Of a stretch of DNA of 64,000 bases, positions 1-9,193 are shown in pieces. Numbering within the stretch: position 1 is the first letter of the stretch; each line of letters begins with the position of its first letter. The position numbers were made by a program, and so were the translations under genes. Source of the stretch: Amycolatopsis albispora (GTDB taxonomy: Bacteria > Actinomycetota > Actinomycetes > Mycobacteriales > Pseudonocardiaceae); contig NZ_CP015163.1 in NCBI RefSeq assembly GCF_003312875.1, forward strand, positions 4,650,001-4,714,000. Reading direction: 5' to 3'. The notes under the pieces are model-generated. The model ran no database searches. It was not told the DNA's origin and saw nothing but the letters and a program-made list of their open reading frames with translations.

Positions 1-1
1 C

Positions 2-856
2 TCCTCGGACGACCAGCTGGTGAGCATGGTCATGGGCGGCGAGCTGCACCTCGGCAGGCAGGTGTACACCCGCGCCTGGGCGATCGCCCGCGAGCTGGGT
101 CTCAGGATCGCCGCGCGCTCCGTCGGCTCGTGGGGGATGCGGCCCATCTTCGACGACCTCGCGCGGGGTGACGCCGGGGTCGATGTGGGGCCGGACAACC
201 TGTTCATCCACATGACCGGCATGTCCGACCAGACCTGGCGACGGTTGCGGGACGCCGGAGCGCAGGTATCCCTGGCCTTCCCGATCGAGATGACGATGCG
301 GCACGGCACGCCGCCCATCCTCACGATGCAGCGACTGGGCATGGAGCCCTCGCTGAGCTCCGACGTCGAGACGACGATGGCCGCGGACCCGTTCACCCAG
401 ATGCGCTCCGCGATGATCATGCAGCGCATGACCGTCAACCAGCTGATTCTCGACCAAGGCGACCTCGTGCCGCCGAACAACTGGCCGACGCCGGCCCCGG
501 GCACTCCCGAACTCCTTACCGTCCGCGACGTGCTGCGGTACGCGACCGTCAACGGCGCCAAGCACCTCGGACTCGACGGCAAGACCGGCACGCTCACGCC
601 CGGCAAGGAGGCCGACATCGTCCTGCTCGACGCCACCGCACTCAACGTGGCCCCGCTCAACAGCGTTCCCGGAGCGGTCGTGTCGCTGATGGACCGCACC
701 AACGTCGAGACGGTGATCGTCGCCGGCAAGGTGCGCAAGTGGAAAGGCCAACTGCTCGACGCGGACCTGCCCCGGTTGCGCCGGGAACTCGAATCTTCCC
801 GCGATCACCTCTTCGCAGCGATGGGCCTGGCGCAGGACCTATTCGCGTGGAGCTGA
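2..856 (+). CDS. Amidohydrolase family protein, 3' part (cut by window edge)
   Basis: The reading frame is open from base 2, so the gene starts upstream of the window; the GTG at 20 is probably internal. The visible 284 residues match the C-terminal two thirds of a metal-dependent amidohydrolase of the cytosine deaminase/TRZ-ATZ type. An SSDVET segment carries the likely metal-binding Asp. The C-terminal part has the usual LTVRDVLRYATVNGAKHLGL helix and the GTLTPGKEADIVLLD stretch that closes the barrel and returns to the small beta domain. These enzymes remove amino or chloro groups from ring compounds with a bound metal ion. The substrate cannot be told from sequence, and the first metal-binding HxH motif lies outside the window. 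Confidence 0.85.
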   Translation, partial: SSDDQLVSMVMGGELHLGRQVYTRAWAIARELGLRIAARSVGSWGMRPIFDDLARGDAGVDVGPDNLFIHMTGMSDQTWRRLRDAGAQVSLAFPIEMTMRHGTPPILTMQRLGMEPSLSSDVETTMAADPFTQMRSAMIMQRMTVNQLILDQGDLVPPNNWPTPAPGTPELLTVRDVLRYATVNGAKHLGLDGKTGTLTPGKEADIVLLDATALNVAPLNSVPGAVVSLMDRTNVETVIVAGKVRKWKGQLLDADLPRLRRELESSRDHLFAAMGLAQDLFAWS

Positions 857-1029
857 AACGACCTGAACGGTGTCCCGCAAGCTGATTGCTGGAGGCAGCA
901 CCCAAACAAACTTCTGGCGGCGAACCTGAGCAAGGCCACCAGCATGAGCAGCCAGAGCGCTCCTGCCACGATCGCCACCGGCCAGTGCGTCACGAACGCC
1001 ACCGGCGGAATCAGCACCGCGCCCTCCAT
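805..1029 (-). pseudogene. Possible 5' fragment of a small membrane protein
   Basis: An antisense frame overlaps the end of the amidohydrolase gene. From an ATG at 1029 it encodes a GC-rich, strongly hydrophobic stretch (PPVAFVTHWPVAIVAGALWLLMLVALL) split here only by reading: residues 5-30 form one or two membrane segments. Codon use looks coding up to about residue 38 (FAARS). After that the translation becomes Cys/Ser/Arg-rich and unconvincing. It may be the start of a membrane-protein gene cut off by a rearrangement at the edge of the accessory region. It may also be chance. Confidence 0.2.
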
Positions 1030-1163
1030 CAAGGCTTCATGTATGCACGCTAGCAAGTAGTTTCCAGCTTGAAAGCAATCACGAAGGGAACCATGTCGGG
1101 TCAGGTGACATCCAAGGCGCAGATGTCACGGACAGCTCGGCTCGCCGAGCTCGGGAGGGGACA

Positions 1164-2255
1164 ATGGTTTCGTACGATCTCGCCATCTTGCGGGATGCCG
1201 CTGAGGCGGTCGGCAAGCTGGGGCGCGACCAGATCAAGATGAACGCCTACGTGGCCACCGTGGCGACGTTGCCCCTGCCGTCGGCGGGATCGGCCGCCGA
1301 GAAGGCGCTGTCGTGCCGACCGGAGGTGATCTCCTACACCCAGGACCTCGTACTGGAGATCGACCGGCAGCTGACCACGCTGGCGCAGAACCTTCGCGAC
1401 ACCGCCGATGCCTACGAACGGGGCGAGGCCGAGAACGTCGTCAAGGTCAACCAGTTCTGGGACGACCTCGGCGTGTCGCCGGCACGCAAGCCCAGCGACC
1501 CCGGCGACCATCCCAAGCGCGAGAAACTGGATTTCGAGGAACCGTCGAAAGCCCTGACCGACCCGGTCGAACTCGTGGAACCGAGCCTGCTGCCGAACCA
1601 CGTGCTCGATCTGGTCGCGCTGGTCAGCGACATTCCGTCCGAAGTCGCTGACTTCCTCATGATCTACTTCAAGTTCCTGCTGGTGGTGACCCCCGGCGAA
1701 ACGACGGAAAACAACGACTGGGCGAAGGCCGCGATGGGCCAGTACGGGCCCATTTCGAAGGTCGGCAACGGTTACACCCAGCTAGGCCGAGCGTATTTCG
1801 AGTTGAGCAATCAGTTCGAGCAGATCGGTTATCAGCTCAAGCACGGCTGGACCGGTGACACCGCCGAACTCGCCGCCGATTACTTCCAGGTGTTGTTGTA
1901 CTGGATTCGCAGCGAGATCGCTTTTGGCATGACCTCCATCGGCGGCAACTACACCAGCGCGGCCGCCGGGCTGTACCGCAACGCCGCCCGCGCCGCCGGT
2001 GCGATCTCCGGTTATCAGGACGTGCTCGAGGGCCTGATCGAAGACGTGACGCTCGACCTCGCCAAGAACCGGGCGCCCCAGTTGATCCTCTGGCGAACGG
2101 TGTCGAAGGCAGCGGCGGTGGCGGCGAAGAAACTCCTTGTGGTCAACACGGTCGCGCAGCTGCTTCAGGTGGCGGGCAACCTGCTCGACGACCTCCGGAC
2201 CCAGACACCCATCCGCGGCGTCGAGGTCCGCCCGCCGACGCGGGGCTACTCATGA
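1164..2255 (+). CDS. WXG100-like/ESX-associated helical protein, 363 aa
   Basis: The protein is almost entirely alpha-helical. Its C-terminal half contains YQLKHGWTGDTAELAADYF near residue 229, a WXG-type turn between two helices as in WXG100/PPE-like substrates of type VII secretion. A charged, proline-rich linker lies near residues 105-145. There is no signal peptide. The ATG is preceded by GGGAGGGG at good spacing. The next gene starts inside its stop codon (ATGA overlap), so the two are probably co-translated. The YbaB-like, EspC-like and second WXG-like genes on the opposite strand (3711-5515) point to the same secretion pathway. Its role as substrate or chaperone is not known. Confidence 0.65.
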   Translation: MVSYDLAILRDAAEAVGKLGRDQIKMNAYVATVATLPLPSAGSAAEKALSCRPEVISYTQDLVLEIDRQLTTLAQNLRDTADAYERGEAENVVKVNQFWDDLGVSPARKPSDPGDHPKREKLDFEEPSKALTDPVELVEPSLLPNHVLDLVALVSDIPSEVADFLMIYFKFLLVVTPGETTENNDWAKAAMGQYGPISKVGNGYTQLGRAYFELSNQFEQIGYQLKHGWTGDTAELAADYFQVLLYWIRSEIAFGMTSIGGNYTSAAAGLYRNAARAAGAISGYQDVLEGLIEDVTLDLAKNRAPQLILWRTVSKAAAVAAKKLLVVNTVAQLLQVAGNLLDDLRTQTPIRGVEVRPPTRGYS

Positions 2256-2641
2256 ACGATGACACCGACCCACACGGCCGCATGGCCGAGCCCGGCGAGA
2301 TCGAACCGGACGACGTCGGCCAGGAGGAGGCCGTCAACGCCGTGCTGGCCGACGGTCCGCTCACCATGGCCGGGCTGTACCGCCTGGCATCGGCCGCGGA
2401 TCGGGCGCAGCTCGACAACGCGCTCGACGAACTGCTGCACACCCTCGACCGGATGCCCAGCGGCGCGGCCGAACAGTGGCTCACCGACGAACGGTACAAC
2501 GCCGAGGACAACCAACGCGCCTTCCGCGAGATCCGACGCGCGGAGGAGGAACGGGAACGGGAACGGGAAAGCAACCAGCCGCCGCCCGAGGAAGACTGGA
2601 GCGAAGGCGACTGGACCTGGCTCTCCAGCACCGATTCCTGA
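2252..2641 (+). CDS. Hypothetical acidic protein coupled to the WXG-like gene
   Basis: This 129-residue acidic protein overlaps the preceding stop codon by four bases, so translational coupling is likely. Residues 25-75 look like a compact helical domain (MAGLYRLASAADRAQLDNAL). The C-terminal third is a charged low-complexity tail with a run of alternating Glu and Arg, then a Trp/Asp/Glu-rich end. No known family was recognised. The coupling suggests it binds or accompanies the 363-residue WXG-like protein, as small acidic chaperones do for type VII substrates; that is inference. Confidence 0.55.
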   Translation: MNDDTDPHGRMAEPGEIEPDDVGQEEAVNAVLADGPLTMAGLYRLASAADRAQLDNALDELLHTLDRMPSGAAEQWLTDERYNAEDNQRAFREIRRAEEERERERESNQPPPEEDWSEGDWTWLSSTDS

Positions 2642-3060
2642 CCACCGCGCAGCCGAAGCGCCGCCACCTCAGGCGAGATTCACCAGACCTGCGCCAGCGC
2701 GATGACCGTCTCCGACGACTCACTGGCCGCGGATGGCCCTCCGACCCGCAAGATCGCCGACGTCATCGCGTCAGCAGATGCCTACCCACATACCCAGAAG
2801 GGGTGGCCGACGGTGGCAGTCACCGTAGCCGGGAGTTGGACGTTCGGGTGCTCGCCCGCCACTGTGACGTCAACCAGATGCTTCTGACCGCTGCCCACTA
2901 CCACTGGCGGGCCCGAAACTAGCGGCTTGACCCCGCCCCAGGGGCAACCCGGAGGGTGGAGGTCCTGAGGAACACTTCCACGACAAGATCGCCTCCAGGT
3001 TTCCGCAAGCTGGCCGCTCCGGCGGTGGCGGCCGTACTCGTCCGGCGCCGTGCTGGTTGC
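2642..3060. other. Intergenic stretch with one weak ORF
   Basis: Between two converging gene groups. A 61-codon frame at 2702-2887 on the plus strand starts with ATG and has coding-like composition for about 35 codons (TRKIADVIASADAYPHTQ), but it lacks a clear ribosome binding site and its end looks random. It may be a gene remnant. No other feature was seen. Confidence 0.35.
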
Positions 3061-3687
3061 CTACTGGGGTTGTATGGCTGAGTAGAGCTGTGTGGCCAGT
3101 TCGGTCGCCCTTGTCCGGCATTGCTCGCCCCGTGGTGGATCGTTCTTGCCGGAGACGTAGAACACGCTCAGCACCACGTTGTCGTCGAGGATCATCAGCC
3201 GGCAACCCACCTCGCCGCCGTCGGGGTCCAACCAGCGAGCCTCCGCTCCGAAACCGAGGCCACTGACCTGCTCGTCCTGCGGGGTCGCGCGCCGGCGAAA
3301 GTCCTCCTTGGCGCGCTCGGTCCCTGCCTCGGTGCCGAAGGCGTCCACCGAGGACTCCCAGAGCGCGACGCCAAGGTCAGCGTAGGACTCGTCATCGCCG
3401 GTGCCCCGGAAACTGCAGCTTCGCCCGGGCGCCGTCCCGTAGTCGGTCGAGTCGTTTGCCCGTTCAGGGGGCGGTAGCCCGGGTATTTCCTCGTGAATCG
3501 CCGCACATTTGGGCAATTGGGCGAGGTTGTACTTGGTCGGTGGCGGAGGCGAACTCGAGGTTGTGGCCGTGTTGGGCACCGGTCTCGGCTGTGACGGAGG
3601 GCTGGTTCGGCCGCAGCCGCCGACGAGTGCCGCGGCCACCAGGCCAATGACGGGCCAGCGCCAGGTGCGGGAGAAATGTGTAGCCAT
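3061..3687 (-). CDS. DUF3558-type lipoprotein
   Basis: The 208-residue product begins with a short basic segment, a hydrophobic stretch and a lipobox (LVGGC), so it should be lipid-anchored on the outer face of the membrane. A Thr/Ser/Pro linker follows, then a single domain with paired Cys residues (KCAAIHE, RSCSFRG, GCRLMI, QCRTRA) typical of the actinobacterial DUF3558 family. The start at 3687 was chosen because AAGGAG lies just upstream and the lipobox follows at the right distance; the open frame continues further upstream but reads through the neighbour. DUF3558 lipoproteins often neighbour type VII secretion genes, as here. Confidence 0.8.
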   Translation of the reverse strand: MATHFSRTWRWPVIGLVAAALVGGCGRTSPPSQPRPVPNTATTSSSPPPPTKYNLAQLPKCAAIHEEIPGLPPPERANDSTDYGTAPGRSCSFRGTGDDESYADLGVALWESSVDAFGTEAGTERAKEDFRRRATPQDEQVSGLGFGAEARWLDPDGGEVGCRLMILDDNVVLSVFYVSGKNDPPRGEQCRTRATELATQLYSAIQPQ

Positions 3688-3710
3688 GACTCCTTCTTGA
3701 CTGTTGCGGG

Positions 3711-4433
3711 TCAGCCCTCGACCGACTGCGGCCAAGCCCCTTTGGGCAGCCGGGTGTCGGTCATCAGGCTGATGAGGTCTCGCACCTTGCCGAGTGCGGC
3801 CACGAACCGCTCGACAACGCCGACCAGGTTGTTCATCATGTCGGTGGCGAGTTGGCCGATCGCGCCCGCGAGCTTGTCCACAGCGAACGGGATCTCGAAG
3901 ACCGTGGCCGTTTCGATCGCGACGGTGACGAGCTGGCCCAGGAAGCTGGTGACCACCTCGGCCAGTTTGGTCATGTACTCGACGTTGTACTGGGCGATCT
4001 CCATGAGCCATTTGCTGACGCTGTCCGACTTGAGGGCGTAGGCTTCGATCGCGGCGTTTTGTGCCGCGATCGTGTCTTCATACTTCTTCGCGGCCTTACC
4101 CTCCCAGGTGTAGACCAGCTTGGTCCGCTGGTGGTTCAGCCCGGCCACCGGGCCCTGGATCTTCGCCAGCCAGTTGAAGGACTGGACGATCAGCGACACC
4201 ACCGGGGCGTGATGTGTGACCGCCGTCTGAACCAGCTGGCCCACCTTGACCAAATGTTCCCTGATCTCGTCCATCGCCGGTTTGATGAGGAACATCGCCG
4301 GACCGAGCACGAACTGACAGCCCATGATGTGTTGCACGGCGGCGTTGTACTTGTCGCCGCACTGGACCATCTTGTCCTCAAGACCGTTGAAGCTGTCATT
4401 GAGCAGGGAAATCATCTCGTCGGAAGTGGACAT
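3711..4433 (-). CDS. WXG100-like protein of the ESX-associated island
   Basis: A 240-residue, mostly helical protein. Residues 104-120 contain YTWEGKAAKKYEDTI, a WXG-type motif followed by the amphipathic helix seen in type VII substrates. Hydrophobic helices fill the C-terminal half. The ATG at 4433 (MSTSDEM) is preferred over the in-frame GTG three codons upstream because GGGTGA lies at a normal distance. It sits 15 bases after the EspC-like gene and 23 bases before the lipoprotein gene, all on one strand, so a single transcript is likely. Partner or substrate status cannot be decided. Confidence 0.65.
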   Translation of the reverse strand: MSTSDEMISLLNDSFNGLEDKMVQCGDKYNAAVQHIMGCQFVLGPAMFLIKPAMDEIREHLVKVGQLVQTAVTHHAPVVSLIVQSFNWLAKIQGPVAGLNHQRTKLVYTWEGKAAKKYEDTIAAQNAAIEAYALKSDSVSKWLMEIAQYNVEYMTKLAEVVTSFLGQLVTVAIETATVFEIPFAVDKLAGAIGQLATDMMNNLVGVVERFVAALGKVRDLISLMTDTRLPKGAWPQSVEG

Positions 4434-4448
4434 GCCGATCACCCAACC

Positions 4449-4790
4449 CTAAGCCTCGTAGAACTTGCCGAGATCGCTCTCGGTGATGCTCTCGTTTCGG
4501 TCGTACTCGTCAGCGATCCGCCGCAGCACGTCATTGATCTGATTGAATTCGGTGGCAGCGCCCTGCAGGAGTTGCTCCATGAAAGCGCGGAACTCCTCGT
4601 ACTGGCTGGCTTGGATCTTGGCGTTGGCCAGCGCCGGGAACACGGCGAGGTCGATCACCGAGAACGCTGTCCAGGTCAGGTAGGTCTCCTTGACCGCTTG
4701 TAAGATCGGCTGCGTCTGGTCCGCCTTTTCCTGCCAGAGCGCGGCCTCTGCCCGAAGCGCGTCGGTGACCACCTTGAAACCATCACTCAT
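4449..4790 (-). CDS. EspC-like/WXG-type secretion-associated protein
   Basis: A 113-residue all-helical protein with two long helices. The C-terminus holds YDRNE, which fits the YxxxD/E export signal of type VII substrates, followed by an acidic tail (ESDLGKFYEA). This is the size and layout of EspC/DUF2580-like proteins encoded next to ESX loci. The start is two bases after the stop of the YbaB-like gene, with GAGGA upstream. It probably forms a helical pair with the neighbouring WXG-like protein. The family call rests on the motif and size. Confidence 0.65.
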   Translation of the reverse strand: MSDGFKVVTDALRAEAALWQEKADQTQPILQAVKETYLTWTAFSVIDLAVFPALANAKIQASQYEEFRAFMEQLLQGAATEFNQINDVLRRIADEYDRNESITESDLGKFYEA

Positions 4791-4792
4791 CG

Positions 4793-5515
4793 TCAGTCCT
4801 CGTCATCGAACACGTCGAATTCCGCGAAATAGTCGTCATCCGCCCCGTCGGAGACGCCGCGCGGTTCCCGTTCCGGCGCCGGACGGGCCTCGCTCGCCAC
4901 GCCGAGGCCCGCTCGCGCGAACAACTGCAGCGCGTCCTCGCCCAGCGCCTCCGCAGAGGGGTTATCCAGGGCGCGCGGGTCACCGTGCAGCGCCAGCGGG
5001 CCGCCGCCGCGCATGCGCAGCGTGAGATAGCCGAGCGGGCTGCGGACCTCGTAAATCTCCGCAAGCGGGGCCTGCTGCTGGCGACGAATCGCCTCATATT
5101 GCCTGTTGGTGGCCTCGGAACGTGCCCGGGTCCGGGCCAGGAACTCATCCACCGACAGTTCCGCCGGATCCAGGGAGTCCGAATCCGGGACCGGAGTGCG
5201 CGGTGTGGACTTCGGGCGATGAATGAGCTCCACCGCGAGCGCCCGCTGCAGTGCGGTCACATAGGTGTTGAAGAGAGCAGCCGGCAACGCCGCCGGGCCG
5301 ATTTGGCCAACCCACCCCGGCCGGATCCGCACATTGGTGACTTTCGCGGCCTTATTGACCGTGACTACGACAAATCCGCTCGAGTCGCGCGCCTCATAGG
5401 CGTCCGCAGGCTCCAGCGGCGTACCCCCCGGACGGGTGAGCTCAGCAAAACGAGCCCGCATCCGCGGGTCATCCCGAACCTGCAATGTGGCCAACTCAAC
5501 GTGCTCAAGCGTCAT
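4793..5515 (-). CDS. YbaB/EbfC-like protein, first gene of the ESX-associated island
   Basis: A 240-residue protein. Residues 35-120 resemble the YbaB/EbfC fold (ARDSSGFVVVTVNKAAKVTNV, then WVGQIGPAALPAALFNTYVTALQRAL), a dimeric helical-sheet domain. An acidic C-terminal region follows. In actinobacteria such proteins are often encoded in front of WXG/EspC-like genes. The start at 5515 (MTLEHVE) follows a G-rich Shine-Dalgarno; the open frame extends further upstream without coding character. It leads a four-gene minus-strand group (YbaB-like, EspC-like, WXG-like, lipoprotein). Confidence 0.65.
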   Translation of the reverse strand: MTLEHVELATLQVRDDPRMRARFAELTRPGGTPLEPADAYEARDSSGFVVVTVNKAAKVTNVRIRPGWVGQIGPAALPAALFNTYVTALQRALAVELIHRPKSTPRTPVPDSDSLDPAELSVDEFLARTRARSEATNRQYEAIRRQQQAPLAEIYEVRSPLGYLTLRMRGGGPLALHGDPRALDNPSAEALGEDALQLFARAGLGVASEARPAPEREPRGVSDGADDDYFAEFDVFDDED

Positions 5516-6276
5516 TCCACCACCCCCTTGAACCCCTGACAACTCACCAAGCGACCGTACCTGGACACAGTCGGTGATGTGGTCGGATTGCGCCTTCTCA
5601 CCCTGCCGTTCGACAACACCGGGGCCAGGCGCCCCTCCGACTGGCGCGAATGTCCCACCATGTCCGCCTTCGGGCCACGGGTGGAGAACTACCTGACCAA
5701 CCACCCGGACGAAAGCTTTCGGCCGCCAAGATCGGCAAGGACTTAGCCGATCGGGCGGCGCGGGCAACAACGCCCTGGAGAAGCTCGTCACCGACAGGTA
5801 CGCGATCAAGACCTGCGAGGCGTCGAAGCGGTCCCCAAGTAGAAGGGACCCGCTACCCCAGCAACTCGTCGATGCGGGAGTACCTCCACGGCGGGTGGAC
5901 CGAGTGGCTGGAGCGCCTGCTCCCAGAACCCGTCTTCGCAGTCACCAACCCGACTTAGCGACGACGCATCAGCACTTTCCCGACCCCCGACCCCACCACG
6001 GCTCGACCAAGCACCCGCCAGCCGCGTTGGCACACTTGGCATCTAACGCAGGTCGACCTGCGCTTCGCGTTCACCGGGCCTGACTCCAACTTAGTCACGT
6101 CCACGTGCGCGACCTGGCCGCAGGCGATCGAGCGATACCAGCCGGGGCGCAGTACGGCGGACAGACTGCCGTCCACGTCCAATACCCGCCATTCTCCCCG
6201 GATAGCACAAACGAGATCTATTCGAAATCGGCCGTCATTCAAGCCTGCGGCGACCAAGAATCAACCAATCAGGACA
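5516..6276. other. Degenerate stretch with gene remnants, no intact gene
   Basis: Frames at 5560-5730 and 5700-5960 show short coding-like pieces (for example CPTMSAFGPRVENYLTNHPD) interrupted by stops and frame changes. At 6020-6200 another piece reads DLRFAFTGPDSNLVTSTC on the plus strand, with a 100-codon frame opposite it. None could be assigned to a family. This looks like a graveyard between the secretion island and the toxin cassette. Confidence 0.4.
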
Positions 6277-6786
6277 CTAAACCTGGCCTGCTAGCCAATT
6301 TTTAAACGGGTCAATATTTGACAAGTTAGAATTGACCTCTTTTAATGCCGAAGCGAAATCGAAGGCCAACTTTGAAAGCATTTCGTTCAAATCAACTTGC
6401 GAAATACTCTCCCGATCCGGAATCGGCTGCCAACTAGTGCGAGATCGGCAACGAATCGTAACTAATACTCCGTCGGGAAAGAAGGTCAACGTCCTCTCGA
6501 TACCTTGAGAGTAAAGATCCACTTCAACTTCCCGACGTTCACGCACTCCCGCCAGGACCGACGGATACTGCTCCATGAATGCGGACAGGTCGTACGCGAC
6601 ATCGACCGGCCATGCATCCTCCCCGAAGCCACTTACGCAGAACCTTCCGCCTCGAGCTTCAGAGAGGTGACCACAAGCCTCCATTACGAGATTCTCGTAA
6701 CTTTGACCCACAGCCGGGTCAGTCGCCATACCGCAGCTCGCAACATCAGGCGAAACAGCTCGGTCAAACGAGACGGAAAAACTCAT
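6277..6786 (-). CDS. Putative immunity protein for the adjacent toxin cassette
   Basis: A 169-residue soluble protein encoded 13 bases after the stop of the toxin reading frame, with AAGGTGGAAG before the ATG at 6786. The upstream in-frame extension to 6963 overlaps the toxin in another frame and is not used. The gene is visibly richer in A and T than its surroundings, as is common for toxin/immunity cassettes that move between strains. It has no signal peptide or membrane segment, so it should act in the cytoplasm. No immunity family was recognised; the call rests on position, size and base composition. Confidence 0.6.
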   Translation of the reverse strand: MSFSVSFDRAVSPDVASCGMATDPAVGQSYENLVMEACGHLSEARGGRFCVSGFGEDAWPVDVAYDLSAFMEQYPSVLAGVRERREVEVDLYSQGIERTLTFFPDGVLVTIRCRSRTSWQPIPDRESISQVDLNEMLSKLAFDFASALKEVNSNLSNIDPFKNWLAGQV

Positions 6787-6799
6787 TGTCTTCCACCTT

Positions 6800-7270
6800 C
6801 TACTTCGGGCCAACGATGGGGTAGGCCGTCCTGTACATGCCGCCAGACCTCGACACGAGGGTAGCCGCCCCAGCTTGGACAATACTCCCATCTGGCATGA
6901 TGGCCTGCCCCAACCCGTTCGGAATGCGCACCGACCTCGGCCCGGCACCTTCGACATGAACACCTTTCAGGAACGCCGCGGCCGCATCGTTGTCCAGCCA
7001 TTGCCCCTGTTGATTCCCGGTACCACGGGCCCGATCCGTAAGAGACCTGGTGTTTTTGCACCCTCACCATGTTCTTTGAACGTATGTCCCCACGTCTTCA
7101 CACTACTGGCGGACCAATTAGGGCATCCGTTGCTGTTGTGAACAAGGACCGGGACGATGCCTGCGATCACATAGTAGGTGTGAAGATCGGCGACCGTGAT
7201 GTTACGGACCTCCCGCGCCCCAACCGTGTGCGCGGCACCCTGGATACCACCCGGGATTCCTGGTGAACTG
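6800..7270 (-). pseudogene. Orphan polymorphic-toxin C-terminus (Hint end plus toxin), frameshifted
   Basis: Reading leftwards from about 7270, the frame gives VRNITVADLHTYYVIAG, then VPVLVHN, the C-terminal end of a Hint/pretoxin autoprocessing domain, followed at once by a toxin domain starting SNGCPNW. The frame runs into a premature stop at 6967. Re-reading one base at the A5 run at 7053-7057 continues a good frame to a TAG at 6800, giving TDRARGTGNQQGQWLDNDAA, then VRIPNGLGQAIMPDGSI and a TAYPIVGPK end. These are conserved features of actinobacterial toxin tails. The N-terminal carrier is missing; upstream DNA belongs to an unrelated regulator remnant on the other strand. It is therefore a displaced toxin tip, probably silent unless frameshifting or recombination restores it. 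Confidence 0.7.
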
Positions 7271-7296
7271 GTGGCGGCGCGTGAGATGCCTACGCC

Positions 7297-9009
7297 ATGG
7301 ACGCGCGGGCAACGACAAGGCCAAGTTCCGGAGACCGCGAGGGCGTCAGCCGCTGGAACAGGCCGGTGGATCACACGGCGCTGTCGGCGCCCGCGGTCCC
7401 GGTACCGCGCCAGCTTCCATCCGAGGTCCGGGATTTCACTGGCCGGGCACAGGCATTGGCCGACCTCGACACCGTGGTGAGCGATCTGGCTACGGGACCG
7501 GGACCGCTGGTCGTGGTGGAGGGTATGGGCGGGGTTGGGAAGACCTCGCTGGTGGTTCGCAGGGCGCAGCGGATGGCCGAGCGGTTCCCGAACGGAACGC
7601 TGTTCGTGAATCTGCGGGGGGGTACGGGCCGAGCGCGCCACTGGCATCGGAGGTCGTGCTGACCGGGTTCGTGCAGGCGCTGGGAACCAGGTGCCGTCCG
7701 GCGAGGACGCGATGGCCGGGTTGTACCGACCTTGCTGGCTGACCGGCGGGTGCTGGTGGTGCTGGACATTGCCGCCTCGGCCGGGCAGGTGCGGCCGTTG
7801 CCGTCCGGTGCCGCTGGGTGTGCGGTGGTGGTGACCAGCAGGGCGAGCTTGACCGGGCTGCGGGTCACCGATGCCGTGGCGCCGATGCCCTAGCCGGAGT
7901 CGGTGGCGCTGGTGCGTGCGGTCGTGGGCGAGGAACGGGCAGATGCCGAGGCAGAGGCGGTCGCGGAACTGGTCGCGTTGTGTGGCGGGCGGCCGTTGGC
8001 GGTCCGGGTGGCGGCCTGCCGGACTACCACCAGTCGTCACGGCGGGGTGGCCGATGTGGTGGCCGAACTCGCCGACGAGCGCAACCGCGTGGCGGGGTTG
8101 CGCGTGCCCGATGGGGACGAGCGGAGCGCGGTGCAGGCGGTGTTCGACCTGTCCTTCAGCCGCCTGACTTCCACCAGGCCCGATTGTTTCGCTTGCTGGG
8201 TTTGCATCCGGGTCCGGAGTTTGGTGTGGCCGCGGGCACCGCGCTGACCGAGCACGAGGCTTATCGGGTGCTGGAGGAGCTGGCGGATCTGAACCTCGTG
8301 GAACTGATCGGCCCCAAGCGGTACAGGCTACATGACCTGTTGTACGCCTACGCCGTGCGGAGGGCCGAATCCGACGAACCGGCCGAGGGCCGGGACCGCG
8401 CACTCTCGGCGGTGCTGACCTGGTACGCCCAAGCCGCGGACACCGCCGACCGGGCCGCCTTCCCGACGGCCCTACAAGTACAGGTTGAGCTACCAGCACG
8501 GGGCCGTCGCCGAGGTTCACTCGCGACGAAGCCGTGGCGTGGCTGGACACCGAGCTGCCGGTCCTATCGGTGGCCGCGGGTCACCGAACGCGAGGGGGCG
8601 TGGGCGGTCGCGGTGGTGCTTGCCAGCGCCCACCAGGTAGCGGCTGCGCGCCCTCGCGCGTGGTGGCCGGCACGGCTCGCCGCCGAGTCCGCCGGTGTGG
8701 CCGCTGCGCGGGCAGGCGGGTACAAAACGCAGAGGCTCTGTTGTTGCGGCGGCTGGCCAAGAGCTACCGGCTGGCGGAACGCGGCCAGTACGCCCAAGCC
8801 GCCCAGTCACTGCGGGAAACACATGCGGCGATGGTGCAGGTCGGTGACCCGCGTGCGGACGAGGTGGCGCTGCAGTTGCGCGAGGTGAAAGCGGCAGCAC
8901 CACCGTCCGCACACATCTCCAGACGCTGCTGAACAAGCTCAGGATGCATTCGCGGCTCGAAACCGCCAGCCTGGCAGCGCGGCACTCCCACTCCCAACTC
9001 GGCAAGGAC
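7297..9009 (+). pseudogene. Wrecked AfsR-like NB-ARC regulator ending in a LuxR helix-turn-helix
   Basis: The start shows the actinobacterial AfsR/SARP-type NTPase module: VPVPRQLPSEVRDFTGRAQAL, then Walker A GMGGVGKTSL. The frame breaks in the G7 run at 7616-7622 and again several times (about 7685, 7730, an in-frame TAG near 7892, about 8160, 8500, 8690). Reading across frames recovers VLVVLDIAAS, RRPLAV-type NB-ARC pieces, a winged-helix part (HEAYRVLEELADLNLVELIG) and TPR-like helices. At 8895-8990 a different family appears: STTVRTHLQTLLNKLRMHSR, the recognition part of a LuxR helix-turn-helix. This is a dead gene, possibly a fusion of two regulators. Confidence 0.75.
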
Positions 9010-9193
9010 ACGCGTCCGCGCCGGCGCATCAACACCGGCGCGAATTGGCGCATTGGCCTGGCACCTGAGCCAGATCACAACCCTCACCCAGCGCTTGCCA
9101 GCCGACTACCTGAGCTCGTTCGCGGAGGATGCGCTGGGGCGTGAGCCAGGCCGGTGGCATCGATGCCGCCGGCCTGGGTTCTGGTAAGCGTCC

